From an uncultured Prevotellaceae bacterium (GTDB lineage: Bacteria > Bacteroidota > Bacteroidia > Bacteroidales > Bacteroidaceae), in assembly GCA_937898415.1 (NCBI GenBank), contig CALDLA010000004.1, positions 1 to 29,953 of the forward strand: a stretch of 29,953 nucleotides of DNA, given 5' to 3'. The translations under genes were made by a program, and so were the position numbers. Below, one piece after another: positions 21,948-29,908 of the stretch. Under the pieces are notes generated by a model. That model was not told where the DNA came from, made no database searches, and saw nothing but the letters and a program-made list of their open reading frames with translations. Numbering within the stretch: the first letter of the stretch is position 1; each line of letters begins with the position of its first letter.

Positions 21948-21978
21948 CAAAGATAGCAAAAGAAAATGAACCTACAAA
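21948..21978 (-). promoter_or_regulatory. Promoter for the second outer membrane barrel gene
   Basis: TTTG (21975-21978), 19 bp and TATCTTTG (21948-21955) on the minus strand match the consensus, with a 25-bp gap to the ATG at 21922. Confidence 0.65.
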
Positions 21979-22019
21979 ACTGCAGGCCCACTTTCTTTTG
22001 TATTTTTTTTACTACGGCC

Positions 22020-23534
22020 TCACGGAAGTGGCGTGAGCGGATAGACTATGTTGACAATAAAGATATTGGCGGCAAGGATGATGAGGTTCATCAGCAGACC
22101 GATGCGCATGAAATCGCTGAAGCGATAGCCGCCAGGACCATAGACCAACATGTGGGTGGGCGAACCGATGGGCGTAGCAAAGCTGCTGCTGACGCTAACC
22201 ATCAGGGCGACAAGGAAGGGGAAGGGTTCGTAGCCCAACTTCTCGGCAGCCTCATACATGATAGGGAAGAACATGGCACCCGCCGCCGTGTTCGAGATGA
22301 ACTCAGTGATGAAGGTGCCGACGAAGCAGATAGCAGTCATGACGACAAGCGGATTAGTGCCGCAGACGTCGAGGATGCCCATTGCCATCCGCTCAGCAAT
22401 GCCTGTCTTCTGGATGGAGAAACCGAGGACGACACTGGCGGCGAAGACGATCAAAATGTCCCAGTTGACGGACTTCATGGCCTGGTCAGGCGTGCAGCAG
22501 CGGAACAGCAGCATGGCGGCAGCGGCGATGAAGGCACTCTGCAACAGCGACATGACATTAAGAGACGCGAGCACTACCATTGTGATCATGATGGCAGAGG
22601 AAATAAGGGTCTTGGTGCCAACGTTGACAACATCTTCACCAACCACCAGTCCTTGTTCCTCAGCTAATTCCATGATTTTCTTCACATCGCCGGCATAGAC
22701 CAGATGGTCGCCACCCATCAGGAACTCATACTCGTTGATGGGCACAGCCACACGGTCGAAATGGTGCCATTTTATCAGTCGTCCTCCTTCGATGTGGAAT
22801 AGTCCGGCATAGTCTATCGTCTCGCCGATATTCTTGTAATTCGAAGGTACGAGCAGTTCGACGGTATAGTCCACCGTGTCCTCAGCAGAGCCTTCAGGGG
22901 CTTTGCGGTCAGGCAGCAGACGACGCATGGCGATGACCGACAGGACGCCGATGACGAGACAGAACAAGCCCGGTATGGTCGTGGTCAGCACGTTCATCGC
23001 CACACCCGTCTTTTCAGCATAGAGGCCGCTGATGATCATGTTTGGCGGAGTACCGATAAGGGTACAAACGCCGCCCATACCCGAGGCATAACTCAGGGGA
23101 ATGAGCAGCTTAGAGGGTGAGACACCAAGTTTCTTTGACCACATCTTAACGATGCTGACAAAGAGGGCCACGACGGCAGTATTGCTGAGAAACGAACTGA
23201 GCACGGCCACGGGCAGCATCAACCGCGTCACCGCCTTGGTGTAGCTCTTGGGCTGGCCCAGCAGGTTTTTTACGATCCATTGCAGCACGCCGGTATGCAT
23301 CAGGCCGGCGATGACCACGAACAGCACACCGATGGTAATGACTGACGGCGTACTGATGCCAGCGAACGCCTCCTTGTCGGTAAGCACGCCGGTGACGTAA
23401 AGGACTGCGATGGCTCCGAGGAACACCAGGTCAGAGCGTAGCTTGGTGAACAGTAGGATGGTGAACATGCCCAACACTGTGATAATCGTGATCCAAGCAT
23501 CGAGGCTAAAGCCTAAAAACATGAATGATTCCAT
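22020..23534 (-). CDS. SLC13/DASS-family permease with an RCK_C domain
   Basis: The 504-residue polytopic inner-membrane protein has helices at both ends and a soluble insert. SNTAVVALFVSIV and ISNTAAGAMFFPIMYEAAEK carry the SNT motif that binds Na+ and anion in divalent-anion symporters, and TLIGTPPNMIISGLYAEKTG is family-typical. Residues about 219-293 (TVELLVPSNYKNIG ... VYAGDVKKIMELAEEQG) form a TrkA_C/RCK_C-type regulatory domain, as in SLC13-like permeases implicated in sulfate, citrate or related anion uptake; the substrate is uncertain. The ATG at 23534 (MESFMFLGFSLDAW) is preferred over one at 23567, which overlaps the -7 box. It is divergent from the pseudouridine synthase. Confidence 0.85.
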   Translation of the reverse strand: MESFMFLGFSLDAWITIITVLGMFTILLFTKLRSDLVFLGAIAVLYVTGVLTDKEAFAGISTPSVITIGVLFVVIAGLMHTGVLQWIVKNLLGQPKSYTKAVTRLMLPVAVLSSFLSNTAVVALFVSIVKMWSKKLGVSPSKLLIPLSYASGMGGVCTLIGTPPNMIISGLYAEKTGVAMNVLTTTIPGLFCLVIGVLSVIAMRRLLPDRKAPEGSAEDTVDYTVELLVPSNYKNIGETIDYAGLFHIEGGRLIKWHHFDRVAVPINEYEFLMGGDHLVYAGDVKKIMELAEEQGLVVGEDVVNVGTKTLISSAIMITMVVLASLNVMSLLQSAFIAAAAMLLFRCCTPDQAMKSVNWDILIVFAASVVLGFSIQKTGIAERMAMGILDVCGTNPLVVMTAICFVGTFITEFISNTAAGAMFFPIMYEAAEKLGYEPFPFLVALMVSVSSSFATPIGSPTHMLVYGPGGYRFSDFMRIGLLMNLIILAANIFIVNIVYPLTPLP

Positions 23535-23556
23535 AGCTTTTACTGAAAAACGGCTG

Positions 23557-23588
23557 CAAAGGTACATTTTTTTTCATCAACAAACAAA
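23557..23588 (-). promoter_or_regulatory. Promoter for the SLC13 permease
   Basis: TTTG (23585-23588), 20 bp and TACCTTTG (23557-23564) on the minus strand match the consensus, 22 bp before the ATG at 23534. Confidence 0.65.
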
Positions 23589-23607
23589 CACTTTTCCATT
23601 TTTTTAT

Positions 23608-23615
23608 TACCTTTG
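23608..23615 (+). promoter_or_regulatory. -7 box for the pseudouridine synthase, nearly leaderless
   Basis: TACCTTTG ends 7 bp before the ATG at 23623, so the transcript should begin at or next to the start codon. No clear -33 TTTG was found. Confidence 0.5.
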
Positions 23616-23622
23616 CAACGAT

Positions 23623-24984
23623 ATGAGCATACATCCGCTAAACACAGACTTACTGGCACCGGCCAGATTCACCTACCCCTTCTGCTACGAGCCACACCCG
23701 CTGTGCCGGTTGGCCGCTGCCGAGGTACAGCAGGAACTGCAACGAATGACGCTGACCGAGGGTAAGATGTTCGGGGTGTTAGTGGTGGAGTCACCTCCCT
23801 CCCCTCACCCTTCATCCGTCACCCTTCACCCCTACAGTTTCCTCGCCGCTTACTCCGGTCTGCTCGAAGGGCGCAACGACTGGCCCTATTTCGTGCCGCC
23901 GGTCTTCGACGCCCAGCAGTCCGACGGGCACTTCAAGCAAGAGGAGCGGCTTATCTCTGCCATGCGGGAGGACCGTCAGCGCGAGGAACGGCGACACCGT
24001 TCCCAACAACTGCAACTGTGGCTCTTCGACCAGTACCGCTTCCTGAATGCCCACGGCAAGCGGCGCCGCCTGGTGGACGTGTGGCAGGACTATCATTGCT
24101 CTGAGCGCATCCGCCGCCGTTACCCGCTGCCGCCCGGCGGCACCGGCGACTGCTGTGCGCCGAAGCTGCTGCAGTATGCCTACAGTCAGGGACTGAAGCC
24201 CCTCTGCATGGCTGAGTTCTGGTGGGGACCGTCGCCCAAGACAGAGGTTCGCCAGCACGGACAGTTCTATCCTGCCTGCCGAGGCAAATGCAAGCCAGTA
24301 CTGACATGGATGCTACAGGGACTCGACGTCGACCCCAACCCCGAGGAAGTATTCGGACAGCCACGCCTCGACATCACGGTGGTCTATGAGGACGACCACC
24401 TGATCATCGTCAACAAGCCGTCGGGCCTGCTCAGCGTCCCGGGTCGTGTGGGCAGCTATTCCGTGGCCACCATCCTCAGCCAGCGCTACCCCGGCTGCCT
24501 ACTGGCCCATCGCCTGGACATGGGGACAAGCGGTCTGATGGTGGCAACTAAGAGCCGCGACATCTACCGCTCACTTCAGCAGCAGTTCTCCGACCATACT
24601 ATCCGCAAGTGCTACATCGCCTTGTTAGACACCTCCCTTCACCCTTCACCCATCACCCTTCACCCAAAAGGCACCATCTCGCTTCCCCTGCTCTGCGACC
24701 CCATCAACCGTCCCCGTCAGGTAGTGGATTTCGTGCACGGCAAGGAGGCCGTCACCGACTATGAGATGATAGACGACCGCCACGTCCGCCTCTATCCCCA
24801 TACCGGCCGCACCCACCAGCTACGGATGCACTGTGCCCACCCCGACGGTCTGGGTTGTCCCATCGTTGGCGACGAGCTTTACGGACGCCCCGCCGACCGT
24901 CTCTACCTGCATGCCGAGCGGTTGGAACTGACGCATCCCGTCACGGGAGAGCGCATGGTGTTCGAGCAAAAGGCGGATTTCTAA
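23623..24984 (+). CDS. RluA-family pseudouridine synthase with long N-terminal extension
   Basis: The 453-residue cytoplasmic enzyme converts uridine to pseudouridine in rRNA or tRNA. The catalytic core is in the second half: VVYEDDHLIIVNKPSGLLSV, then HRLDMGTSGLMV with the catalytic Asp299, RKCYIALL, and RLYPHTGRTHQLRMHCAH. The first 250 residues are a charged extension (e.g. REDRQREERRHRSQQLQLW) with several Cys (GDCCAPKLLQYA, ACRGKC), seen in a longer Bacteroidota subgroup; they may help bind RNA. Two simple-repeat insertions occur at about residues 57-70 and 335-348. The ATG at 23623 follows the -7 box; an earlier frame start lies within the divergent gene and is rejected. The target RNA site is unknown. 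Confidence 0.88.
   Translation: MSIHPLNTDLLAPARFTYPFCYEPHPLCRLAAAEVQQELQRMTLTEGKMFGVLVVESPPSPHPSSVTLHPYSFLAAYSGLLEGRNDWPYFVPPVFDAQQSDGHFKQEERLISAMREDRQREERRHRSQQLQLWLFDQYRFLNAHGKRRRLVDVWQDYHCSERIRRRYPLPPGGTGDCCAPKLLQYAYSQGLKPLCMAEFWWGPSPKTEVRQHGQFYPACRGKCKPVLTWMLQGLDVDPNPEEVFGQPRLDITVVYEDDHLIIVNKPSGLLSVPGRVGSYSVATILSQRYPGCLLAHRLDMGTSGLMVATKSRDIYRSLQQQFSDHTIRKCYIALLDTSLHPSPITLHPKGTISLPLLCDPINRPRQVVDFVHGKEAVTDYEMIDDRHVRLYPHTGRTHQLRMHCAHPDGLGCPIVGDELYGRPADRLYLHAERLELTHPVTGERMVFEQKADF
23791..23833 (+). repeat. In-frame CACCCTTCA-type simple repeat 1 in the pseudouridine synthase
   Basis: Units of the CACCCTTCA type encode PPSPHPSSVTLHP within the N-terminal extension. A second, near-identical repeat lies in the same gene at 24631-24666. 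Confidence 0.55.
24631..24666 (+). repeat. In-frame CACCCTTCA-type simple repeat 2 in the pseudouridine synthase
   Basis: CTTCACCCTTCACCCATCA and following units encode TSLHPSPITLHPK, an extra loop within the catalytic domain. A related low-complexity run is in the first half of the gene. Confidence 0.55.
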
Positions 24985-25014
24985 CTTATAAGATACATTA
25001 AAAAATGCTTATTT

Positions 25015-25047
25015 TTGCCGCCGTTACAAAAGTTTAGGCTAATTTTG
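25015..25047 (+). promoter_or_regulatory. Promoter for the GH3-family/Ig-lipoprotein/DUF3108 operon
   Basis: TTTG (25015-25018), 21 bp and TAATTTTG (25040-25047) fit the consensus, 22 bp before the ATG at 25070. TATTTTTG at 25011-25018 is an alternative, more distant -7 box. Confidence 0.5.
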
Positions 25048-25069
25048 CAGCCAAAATAACAGTAAGCCC

Positions 25070-26575
25070 ATGAGCTTAACAGGAATAGCAAGCAGAATCT
25101 TTGCACCCCGACAGAAGGAGTTGCAACGACATATCAAGGAAGGTGAGGCCATGCAGCGCGAGGTGCTGGAGCGGCTCGTCAGCCGTGCCAAGGAAACGGA
25201 GTACGGCCTGCAGCACGGCTTTGGCGGCATCACCGACTACGACAATTTCGTCAGGAACGTACCCGTCAACAGCTATGAGGAGCTGAAGGACAGCATCGAC
25301 CGTATGCGCCACGGCGAGGAGAATGTGCTGTGGCCGGGCCGTACCAAGTGGTATGCCAAGTCGAGCGGTACGACAAACGACAAGTCGAAGTTCATCCCCG
25401 TCACCGACGAGGGCCTGCACCATATTCATTATGCGGGAGCCTTCGACACGGTGGCCCTCTACCTGCGTAACAACCCCAAAAGCCGTATGTTCGATGGCCG
25501 CGGCCTGATACTCGGCGGCAGCCATGCCCCCAACTACGACCTGCCCGGTTCGCTGGTCGGCGACCTCAGCGCCATCCTCATTGAGAACATCAACCCGCTG
25601 GCCAACCTCTTCCGCGTACCCAAGAAACAGACGGCCCTGCTCAGCGACTTCGAGGTGAAGCGCGACCGCATAGCCCATGAGGCCCTGACGAAGAACGTGA
25701 CCAACCTCTCGGGCGTCCCCTCGTGGATGCTCTCGGTGCTCGACCGCGTCATGGAGCTCAGCGGCAAGCAGCACTTGGAGGAGGTGTGGCCCAATATCGA
25801 GGTGTTCTTCCACGGCGGCGTGGCCTTCACGCCCTACCGCCAGCAGTACGAGCGGCTCATCACGTCGCCCCGTATGCACTACATGGAGACCTACAACGCC
25901 AGCGAGGGCTTCTTCGGACTACAGGACGACCCCAGCGACAAGTCGTTGCTGCTGATGCTCGACTACGATGTGTTCTATGAGTTCCAGGAGCTCTCCGGGG
26001 GAACCGAAGAGCACAGTATCGTCCCCCTCTGGGGTGTCGAGCCGGGCAAGAACTACGCAATGATGATAACGACGTCGTGCGGACTGTGGCGCTACATGAT
26101 AGGCGACACCGTACGGTTCACCTCCGTCAATCCCTATAAGTTCGTCATCTCCGGCCGCACCAAGTCGTTCATCAATGCCTTTGGCGAGGAACTGATTGTC
26201 GACAACGCCGAACGGGGTCTGGCCTACGCCTGTCAGCAGACAGGGGCCGAGGTCAGCGAGTACACGGCAGCGCCGGTCTTCATGGACGACCACGCCAAGT
26301 GCCGCCACCAGTGGCTCATCGAGTTCAGCCGCCCGCCGCAGGACCTGCAGCAGTTTGCCGTCCTCCTCGACCAGCACTTGCAGATGGTGAACAGCGACTA
26401 CGAGGCCAAGCGTTACAAGGACATCACCCTGCAGCCGTTAGAGGTGGTCGTCGCCCGTCATGACCTGTTCAACGACTGGCTGAGGCAGCACGGCAAGCTC
26501 GGCGGACAGCACAAGGTGCCGCGACTGAGCAACAGCCGTGAACACATAGAGCAACTCCTAAAACTGAACGCATGA
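25070..26575 (+). CDS. GH3 auxin-responsive-promoter-family acyl-adenylating enzyme
   Basis: This 501-residue cytoplasmic protein belongs to the plant GH3-like branch of the acyl-adenylate-forming superfamily (not glycoside hydrolase family 3). The nucleotide-binding motif YAKSSGTTNDKSKFIPV is at about 95-111; VFFHGGVAFTPYR and YMETYNASEGFFGLQDD (about 267-283) form the second and third ATP motifs; LWRYMIGDTVRFTSVNPYKF ends the large domain. Family members activate a carboxylate with ATP and join it to an amino acid or other amine. The bacterial substrate is unknown, and auxin should not be assumed. It is first in an operon whose next two genes encode an exported lipoprotein and an exported DUF3108 protein. 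Its TGA overlaps the next ATG (ATGA). Confidence 0.88.
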   Translation: MSLTGIASRIFAPRQKELQRHIKEGEAMQREVLERLVSRAKETEYGLQHGFGGITDYDNFVRNVPVNSYEELKDSIDRMRHGEENVLWPGRTKWYAKSSGTTNDKSKFIPVTDEGLHHIHYAGAFDTVALYLRNNPKSRMFDGRGLILGGSHAPNYDLPGSLVGDLSAILIENINPLANLFRVPKKQTALLSDFEVKRDRIAHEALTKNVTNLSGVPSWMLSVLDRVMELSGKQHLEEVWPNIEVFFHGGVAFTPYRQQYERLITSPRMHYMETYNASEGFFGLQDDPSDKSLLLMLDYDVFYEFQELSGGTEEHSIVPLWGVEPGKNYAMMITTSCGLWRYMIGDTVRFTSVNPYKFVISGRTKSFINAFGEELIVDNAERGLAYACQQTGAEVSEYTAAPVFMDDHAKCRHQWLIEFSRPPQDLQQFAVLLDQHLQMVNSDYEAKRYKDITLQPLEVVVARHDLFNDWLRQHGKLGGQHKVPRLSNSREHIEQLLKLNA

Positions 26576-28518
26576 AGAAACTGTTATATCTGATGATGGT
26601 CAGCTGTTGGCTGTTGGTCATTGGCTGCGCAAGAATGGGCAGCCCCGACGGCGGATGGTTCGACGACACGCCACCCCGCGTTGTCGGTTCAGACCCTGTC
26701 GACAAGGCCACCAACGTCAAGACGCGGCGCATCGTCATCAACTTCAACGAGTACATCAAGCTGGAGGATGCCCAGAACAAGGTCATCGTCTCGCCGCCGC
26801 AGTTGGAGACACCTGAAATCAAGGCCTCAGGCAAGCGCATCATCGTCGAGCTGAAGGACTCGCTGAAGGAGAACACCACCTATACCATCGACTTTAGCGA
26901 CGCCATCAGCGACAACAACGAGGGCAACCCCATGGGCAATTATACCTTCACCTTTTCTACCGGTGACCGGATTGACACCCTCGAGGCCGCAGGTTACGTG
27001 CTCAACGCCGAGAACCTGGAGCCCGTCAAGGGTATCCTCGTCGGACTCTACGACAACCTCTCGGACACCATCTTCCGCAGCGAGCCGATGATACGCATCT
27101 CGCGGACTGACAGCCGCGGACACTTCGCCGTCAAGGGTGTAGCCCCCGGCACCTATCGGGCCTACGCCCTGCAGGATGCCGACGACAACTACGTCTACAG
27201 CCAGAAGAGCGAGATGATGGCCTTCAACGTTGACAGTTTCGAACCCTCATGGAAGCCCGACACACGGCAGGACACCATCTGGCGCGACTCCCTCCACATC
27301 GATAACATCGTGCGCGTCCCTTATACGCATTTCCTGCCCGACGACATCACACTCATGGGCTTCACCGCCCTCCAGGACAACCGCTACCTCCTCAAGACCG
27401 AGCGCAACGAACCTGAGAAGCTGGGCTTCTACTTCACCTACGGCGACAGTCTGCCGCCCGTGCTCCGGGGACTCGACTTCGAGTCGGACAGCGCCTTCGT
27501 TGTTGAGTCGACGGCTCACAACGACACCATCTTCTACTGGCTGCGCGACACCACCCTCGTCAACCGCGACACGCTCACCGTCGAGGCCGTCTATAACTAC
27601 ACCGACTCGGCAGGCGTCCTCGTCAGCAAGACCGACACGCTGGAGTTCGCTCCCAAGGTGTCGTACGAGAAACGCATGAAGGCCAAGCAGAAGGAATATG
27701 AGAAATGGTTCAAGGAACAGGAGAAGAAAAAAAAGAAAGGCCGCGACTACGACTCCATCATGCCGCCCGCCTTCCTGCAGGTGAAGATTACCCCCGCCAG
27801 CATCGACCCCTACAGCCGCGTCACCATTGAGTCGCCGACGCCCCTGCTGAGGCTCGACACCGCCAGCGTCCACCTGACCACCAAGGTTGACTCCACATGG
27901 GTGCCAATGCCCTATACCTTCGGGCCGCACCCTGACAACATCCGCTATCACGTGCTCTCGGCACATTGGCAGTTAGGATGCGAATACAACCTCGAGATTG
28001 ACTCCGCTGCCATCGAGGACATCTACGGGCTTATCAACAACGCCGTGAAGCAGACCTTCAAGGTGAAGAGCGAAGAGGACTTCAGCACCCTCGAGGTCAA
28101 CCTCAGCAACGTTACCGACACCGGCATCGTCGTTCAGCTGCTCAACGCCTCCGACGCCGTCCTGCGACAGCAGCGCGTCCGAGGCAGCTCCACCAAGTTC
28201 CTCTTCGTCGCCCCCGGCAAGTACTATCTCCGCGCCTTTGCCGACAACAACGGCAACAACCGCTGGGACACCGGCGACTACGATGCCGGACTGCAGCCCG
28301 AGACCGTCTGGTACTATCCGCAGGAGACGGAGTGCAAGGCCAAGTGGGACGTCAAGCGCGACTGGGACCTCAAGGCACAACCGCCCTTCAAGCAGAAACC
28401 CTTAGCCATCACTAAACAGAAGCCCGACCAGGAGAAGAAACTAAAGAACCGCAACATGGAGCGGGCCAAGAGATTAGGAAAAGAATATATACAGGATAAA
28501 ACAGGAATGAGACTATGA
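26572..28518 (+). CDS. Ig-like (Big_5) domain lipoprotein
   Basis: The 648-residue protein starts MKKLLYLMMVSCWLLVIGC with lipobox Cys19, so it is a lipid-anchored envelope protein. Residues about 33-130 (PPRVVGSDPVDKATNVKTRR ... YTIDFSDAISDNNEGN) match a bacterial Ig-like Big_5 domain. Residues about 140-210 look like a carboxypeptidase-regulatory-like beta domain (GHFAVKGVAPGTYRAYALQD); a similar segment recurs near the C-terminus (FLFVAPGKYYLRAFADNNGN). A Lys-rich helix (about 369-393) contains a run of eight As at DNA level, a possible slippage site. This architecture is widespread in Bacteroidota with no assigned function. Both its start and stop overlap neighbours as ATGA, implying coupled translation and a shared task. 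Confidence 0.85.
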   Translation: MKKLLYLMMVSCWLLVIGCARMGSPDGGWFDDTPPRVVGSDPVDKATNVKTRRIVINFNEYIKLEDAQNKVIVSPPQLETPEIKASGKRIIVELKDSLKENTTYTIDFSDAISDNNEGNPMGNYTFTFSTGDRIDTLEAAGYVLNAENLEPVKGILVGLYDNLSDTIFRSEPMIRISRTDSRGHFAVKGVAPGTYRAYALQDADDNYVYSQKSEMMAFNVDSFEPSWKPDTRQDTIWRDSLHIDNIVRVPYTHFLPDDITLMGFTALQDNRYLLKTERNEPEKLGFYFTYGDSLPPVLRGLDFESDSAFVVESTAHNDTIFYWLRDTTLVNRDTLTVEAVYNYTDSAGVLVSKTDTLEFAPKVSYEKRMKAKQKEYEKWFKEQEKKKKKGRDYDSIMPPAFLQVKITPASIDPYSRVTIESPTPLLRLDTASVHLTTKVDSTWVPMPYTFGPHPDNIRYHVLSAHWQLGCEYNLEIDSAAIEDIYGLINNAVKQTFKVKSEEDFSTLEVNLSNVTDTGIVVQLLNASDAVLRQQRVRGSSTKFLFVAPGKYYLRAFADNNGNNRWDTGDYDAGLQPETVWYYPQETECKAKWDVKRDWDLKAQPPFKQKPLAITKQKPDQEKKLKNRNMERAKRLGKEYIQDKTGMRL

Positions 28519-29357
28519 AACGTACCGTAAATATGACAAGGTGGATGGTGCTCACAGCACTCTTCACGCTTCACTTCTCACTATTCTCCAGCCCCGCAGG
28601 GGCGCAACAATGCGGCATCGAGAATAAAGCCTTCAAGAGCGGCGAACGACTGACCTACGACCTCTTCTTCAACTGGAAGTTCGTATGGTTCAAGGTAGGC
28701 CAGGCCCACATGAACACCGACCTCACCACCTTCGAGGGCAAGCAGGCCTGGCGCTCCAGCCTCGTCACCGGCGGCAACAAGAAGCTCGACAAATTCTTCA
28801 CCATGCGCGATACCCTGCTCAGCTACTGCAGCCCCGACCTCTCGCCCCTCTACTTCCGCAAGGGAGCCCGCGAAGGCAAGCGCTACTACATCGACGAGCT
28901 GTGGTACACCTATCCCAACAATACCTGCAAGCTGCGCATGCACCGCGTCGATGCCGACGGCGAGGAACACTGGAAGGACGCCCGCTATCAGGACTGCATC
29001 TACGACATGATGAGCATCTTCCTCCGTGCCCGCAACTTCAGCGCCGACGGCATGAAGGCCGGCGACAAGATCCCCATGCCCATCAGCGATGCCCGCCGAC
29101 TGAGCAACTCCTGGCTGCAGTTCCGCGGTCGCGAGACGTTCAAGGTCGACGATACTAAAGAGAAGTTCCGCTGCCTCGTCTTCTCCTTCATCGAGCGTGA
29201 GGACGGCAAGAACCACGAGCTGATCCGCTTCTACGTCACCGACGACCAGAACCACATCCCCGTACGCCTCGACCTGAACCTCAACTTCGGTTCCGCCAAG
29301 GCCTTCCTCAAGAACTACAAGGGCGTACGTTCCGAGATGACGTCGAAGGTCAAGTAA
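28515..29357 (+). CDS. Exported DUF3108-family protein
   Basis: The 280-residue protein has a signal peptide ending PAGAQQ, cleaved before QCGIENKAFKSGE. The mature part matches DUF3108: GERLTYDLFFNWKFVWFKVG, then RDTLLSYCSPDLSPLYFRKG, YQDCIYDMMSIFLRARNF and a C-terminal IPVRLDLNLNFGSAKAFLKN. DUF3108 proteins are periplasmic and of unknown activity; a lipid-carrier beta-barrel role has been suggested for similar folds, not shown here. The start ATG at 28515 overlaps the preceding stop (ATGA); a second ATG at 28533 is also possible and gives a shorter signal. The signal peptide's hydrophobic core (ALFTLHFSLFSS) is encoded by TTCACGCTTCACTTCTCAC, which resembles the simple repeats in other genes here. 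No terminator was seen after it; 29358-29496 holds nothing clear. Confidence 0.82.
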   Translation: MKRTVNMTRWMVLTALFTLHFSLFSSPAGAQQCGIENKAFKSGERLTYDLFFNWKFVWFKVGQAHMNTDLTTFEGKQAWRSSLVTGGNKKLDKFFTMRDTLLSYCSPDLSPLYFRKGAREGKRYYIDELWYTYPNNTCKLRMHRVDADGEEHWKDARYQDCIYDMMSIFLRARNFSADGMKAGDKIPMPISDARRLSNSWLQFRGRETFKVDDTKEKFRCLVFSFIEREDGKNHELIRFYVTDDQNHIPVRLDLNLNFGSAKAFLKNYKGVRSEMTSKVK

Positions 29358-29496
29358 GAACCCTGACATACGCTTCTTTTGTACACAGGCTATCCCTAAT
29401 TTACAAAAAAGGAGAACCGGTATTTGATTACACATTCGTTTTGGTATTCTCGTTGCATTTTTTTGAAGAATGTGCGAGTATTAAAAGAAAATATTG

Positions 29497-29504
29497 TATC
29501 TTTG
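29497..29504 (+). promoter_or_regulatory. -7 box for the MntA/HepT-like pair
   Basis: TATCTTTG lies 25 bp before the ATG at 29530. The -33 position has no clear TTTG. Confidence 0.5.
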
Positions 29505-29529
29505 CGCCATAATCCTAATTATAACGCTT

Positions 29530-29826
29530 ATGAGCACCCAGATGATGAACCAGCGAATTGCCGACTACTTCAAGACCCAGCCCGTCGTAAAGGCATGGAT
29601 CTTTGGTTCCTACTCTCGAGATGAACAGAGGCCGTGGAGCGATGTCGACATCCTTGTGCAGTACGACCGCAGCCGTCCCATCGGCCTACTGAAAATTGCC
29701 GGTATGAAGGTGGATCTCGAAGACCTGTTGAATTGCGAGGTTGACCTTGTAGAGGAAGGCACTCTCCGTCCGTGGGCCGTGGAAAGCGTAAACCGTGATA
29801 AAAAGCTGATTTATGAGAGAGCATAG
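29530..29826 (+). CDS. MntA-like minimal nucleotidyltransferase, antitoxin of a HEPN/MNT pair
   Basis: The 98-residue protein has the minimal nucleotidyltransferase signature GSYSRDEQRPWSDVDILVQY (G-S-x(n)-S-D-x-D), with a third acidic residue in CEVDLVEEG. In HEPN/MNT toxin-antitoxin pairs this enzyme AMPylates and silences the HepT ribonuclease. All catalytic residues are visible, so it appears whole. The ATG at 29530 is taken as the start; ATGs at 29542 and 29545 (MMNQRIADYFKTQ) are also possible. The HepT-like gene begins at 29813, inside its last codons (14-nt overlap), as usual for the pair. Confidence 0.82.
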   Translation: MSTQMMNQRIADYFKTQPVVKAWIFGSYSRDEQRPWSDVDILVQYDRSRPIGLLKIAGMKVDLEDLLNCEVDLVEEGTLRPWAVESVNRDKKLIYERA

Positions 29827-29908
29827 CAGAGACCGCGGGCGACTGGAGGACATCCTGAAGTACGCCCAAAACGTGGGGCAGATTGTCTGCGGCATCACTG
29901 GTGCCTGA
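29813..29908 (+). pseudogene. HepT-like HEPN toxin, stops after 31 codons
   Basis: MREHSRDRGRLEDILKYAQN is the usual opening of HepT/DUF86 HEPN proteins, which are normally about 110-120 residues and end with an R-x(4-6)-H ribonuclease motif. Here a TGA at 29906-29908 ends the frame at residue 31. Reading on in the +1 frame gives LVPDLYSTLDQDKVIKEA up to the window edge, which might be the toxin's C-terminus after an internal deletion or a frameshift. No R-x(4-6)-H motif is seen in any frame before 29953. The window ends 45 bp later, so the break cannot be fully described. Confidence 0.6.

Noticed and set aside
23410..23622. A pseudouridine synthase start at 23410
   Set aside because: This would overlap the divergent permease gene and run through both promoters. 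The ATG at 23623 follows the -7 box.
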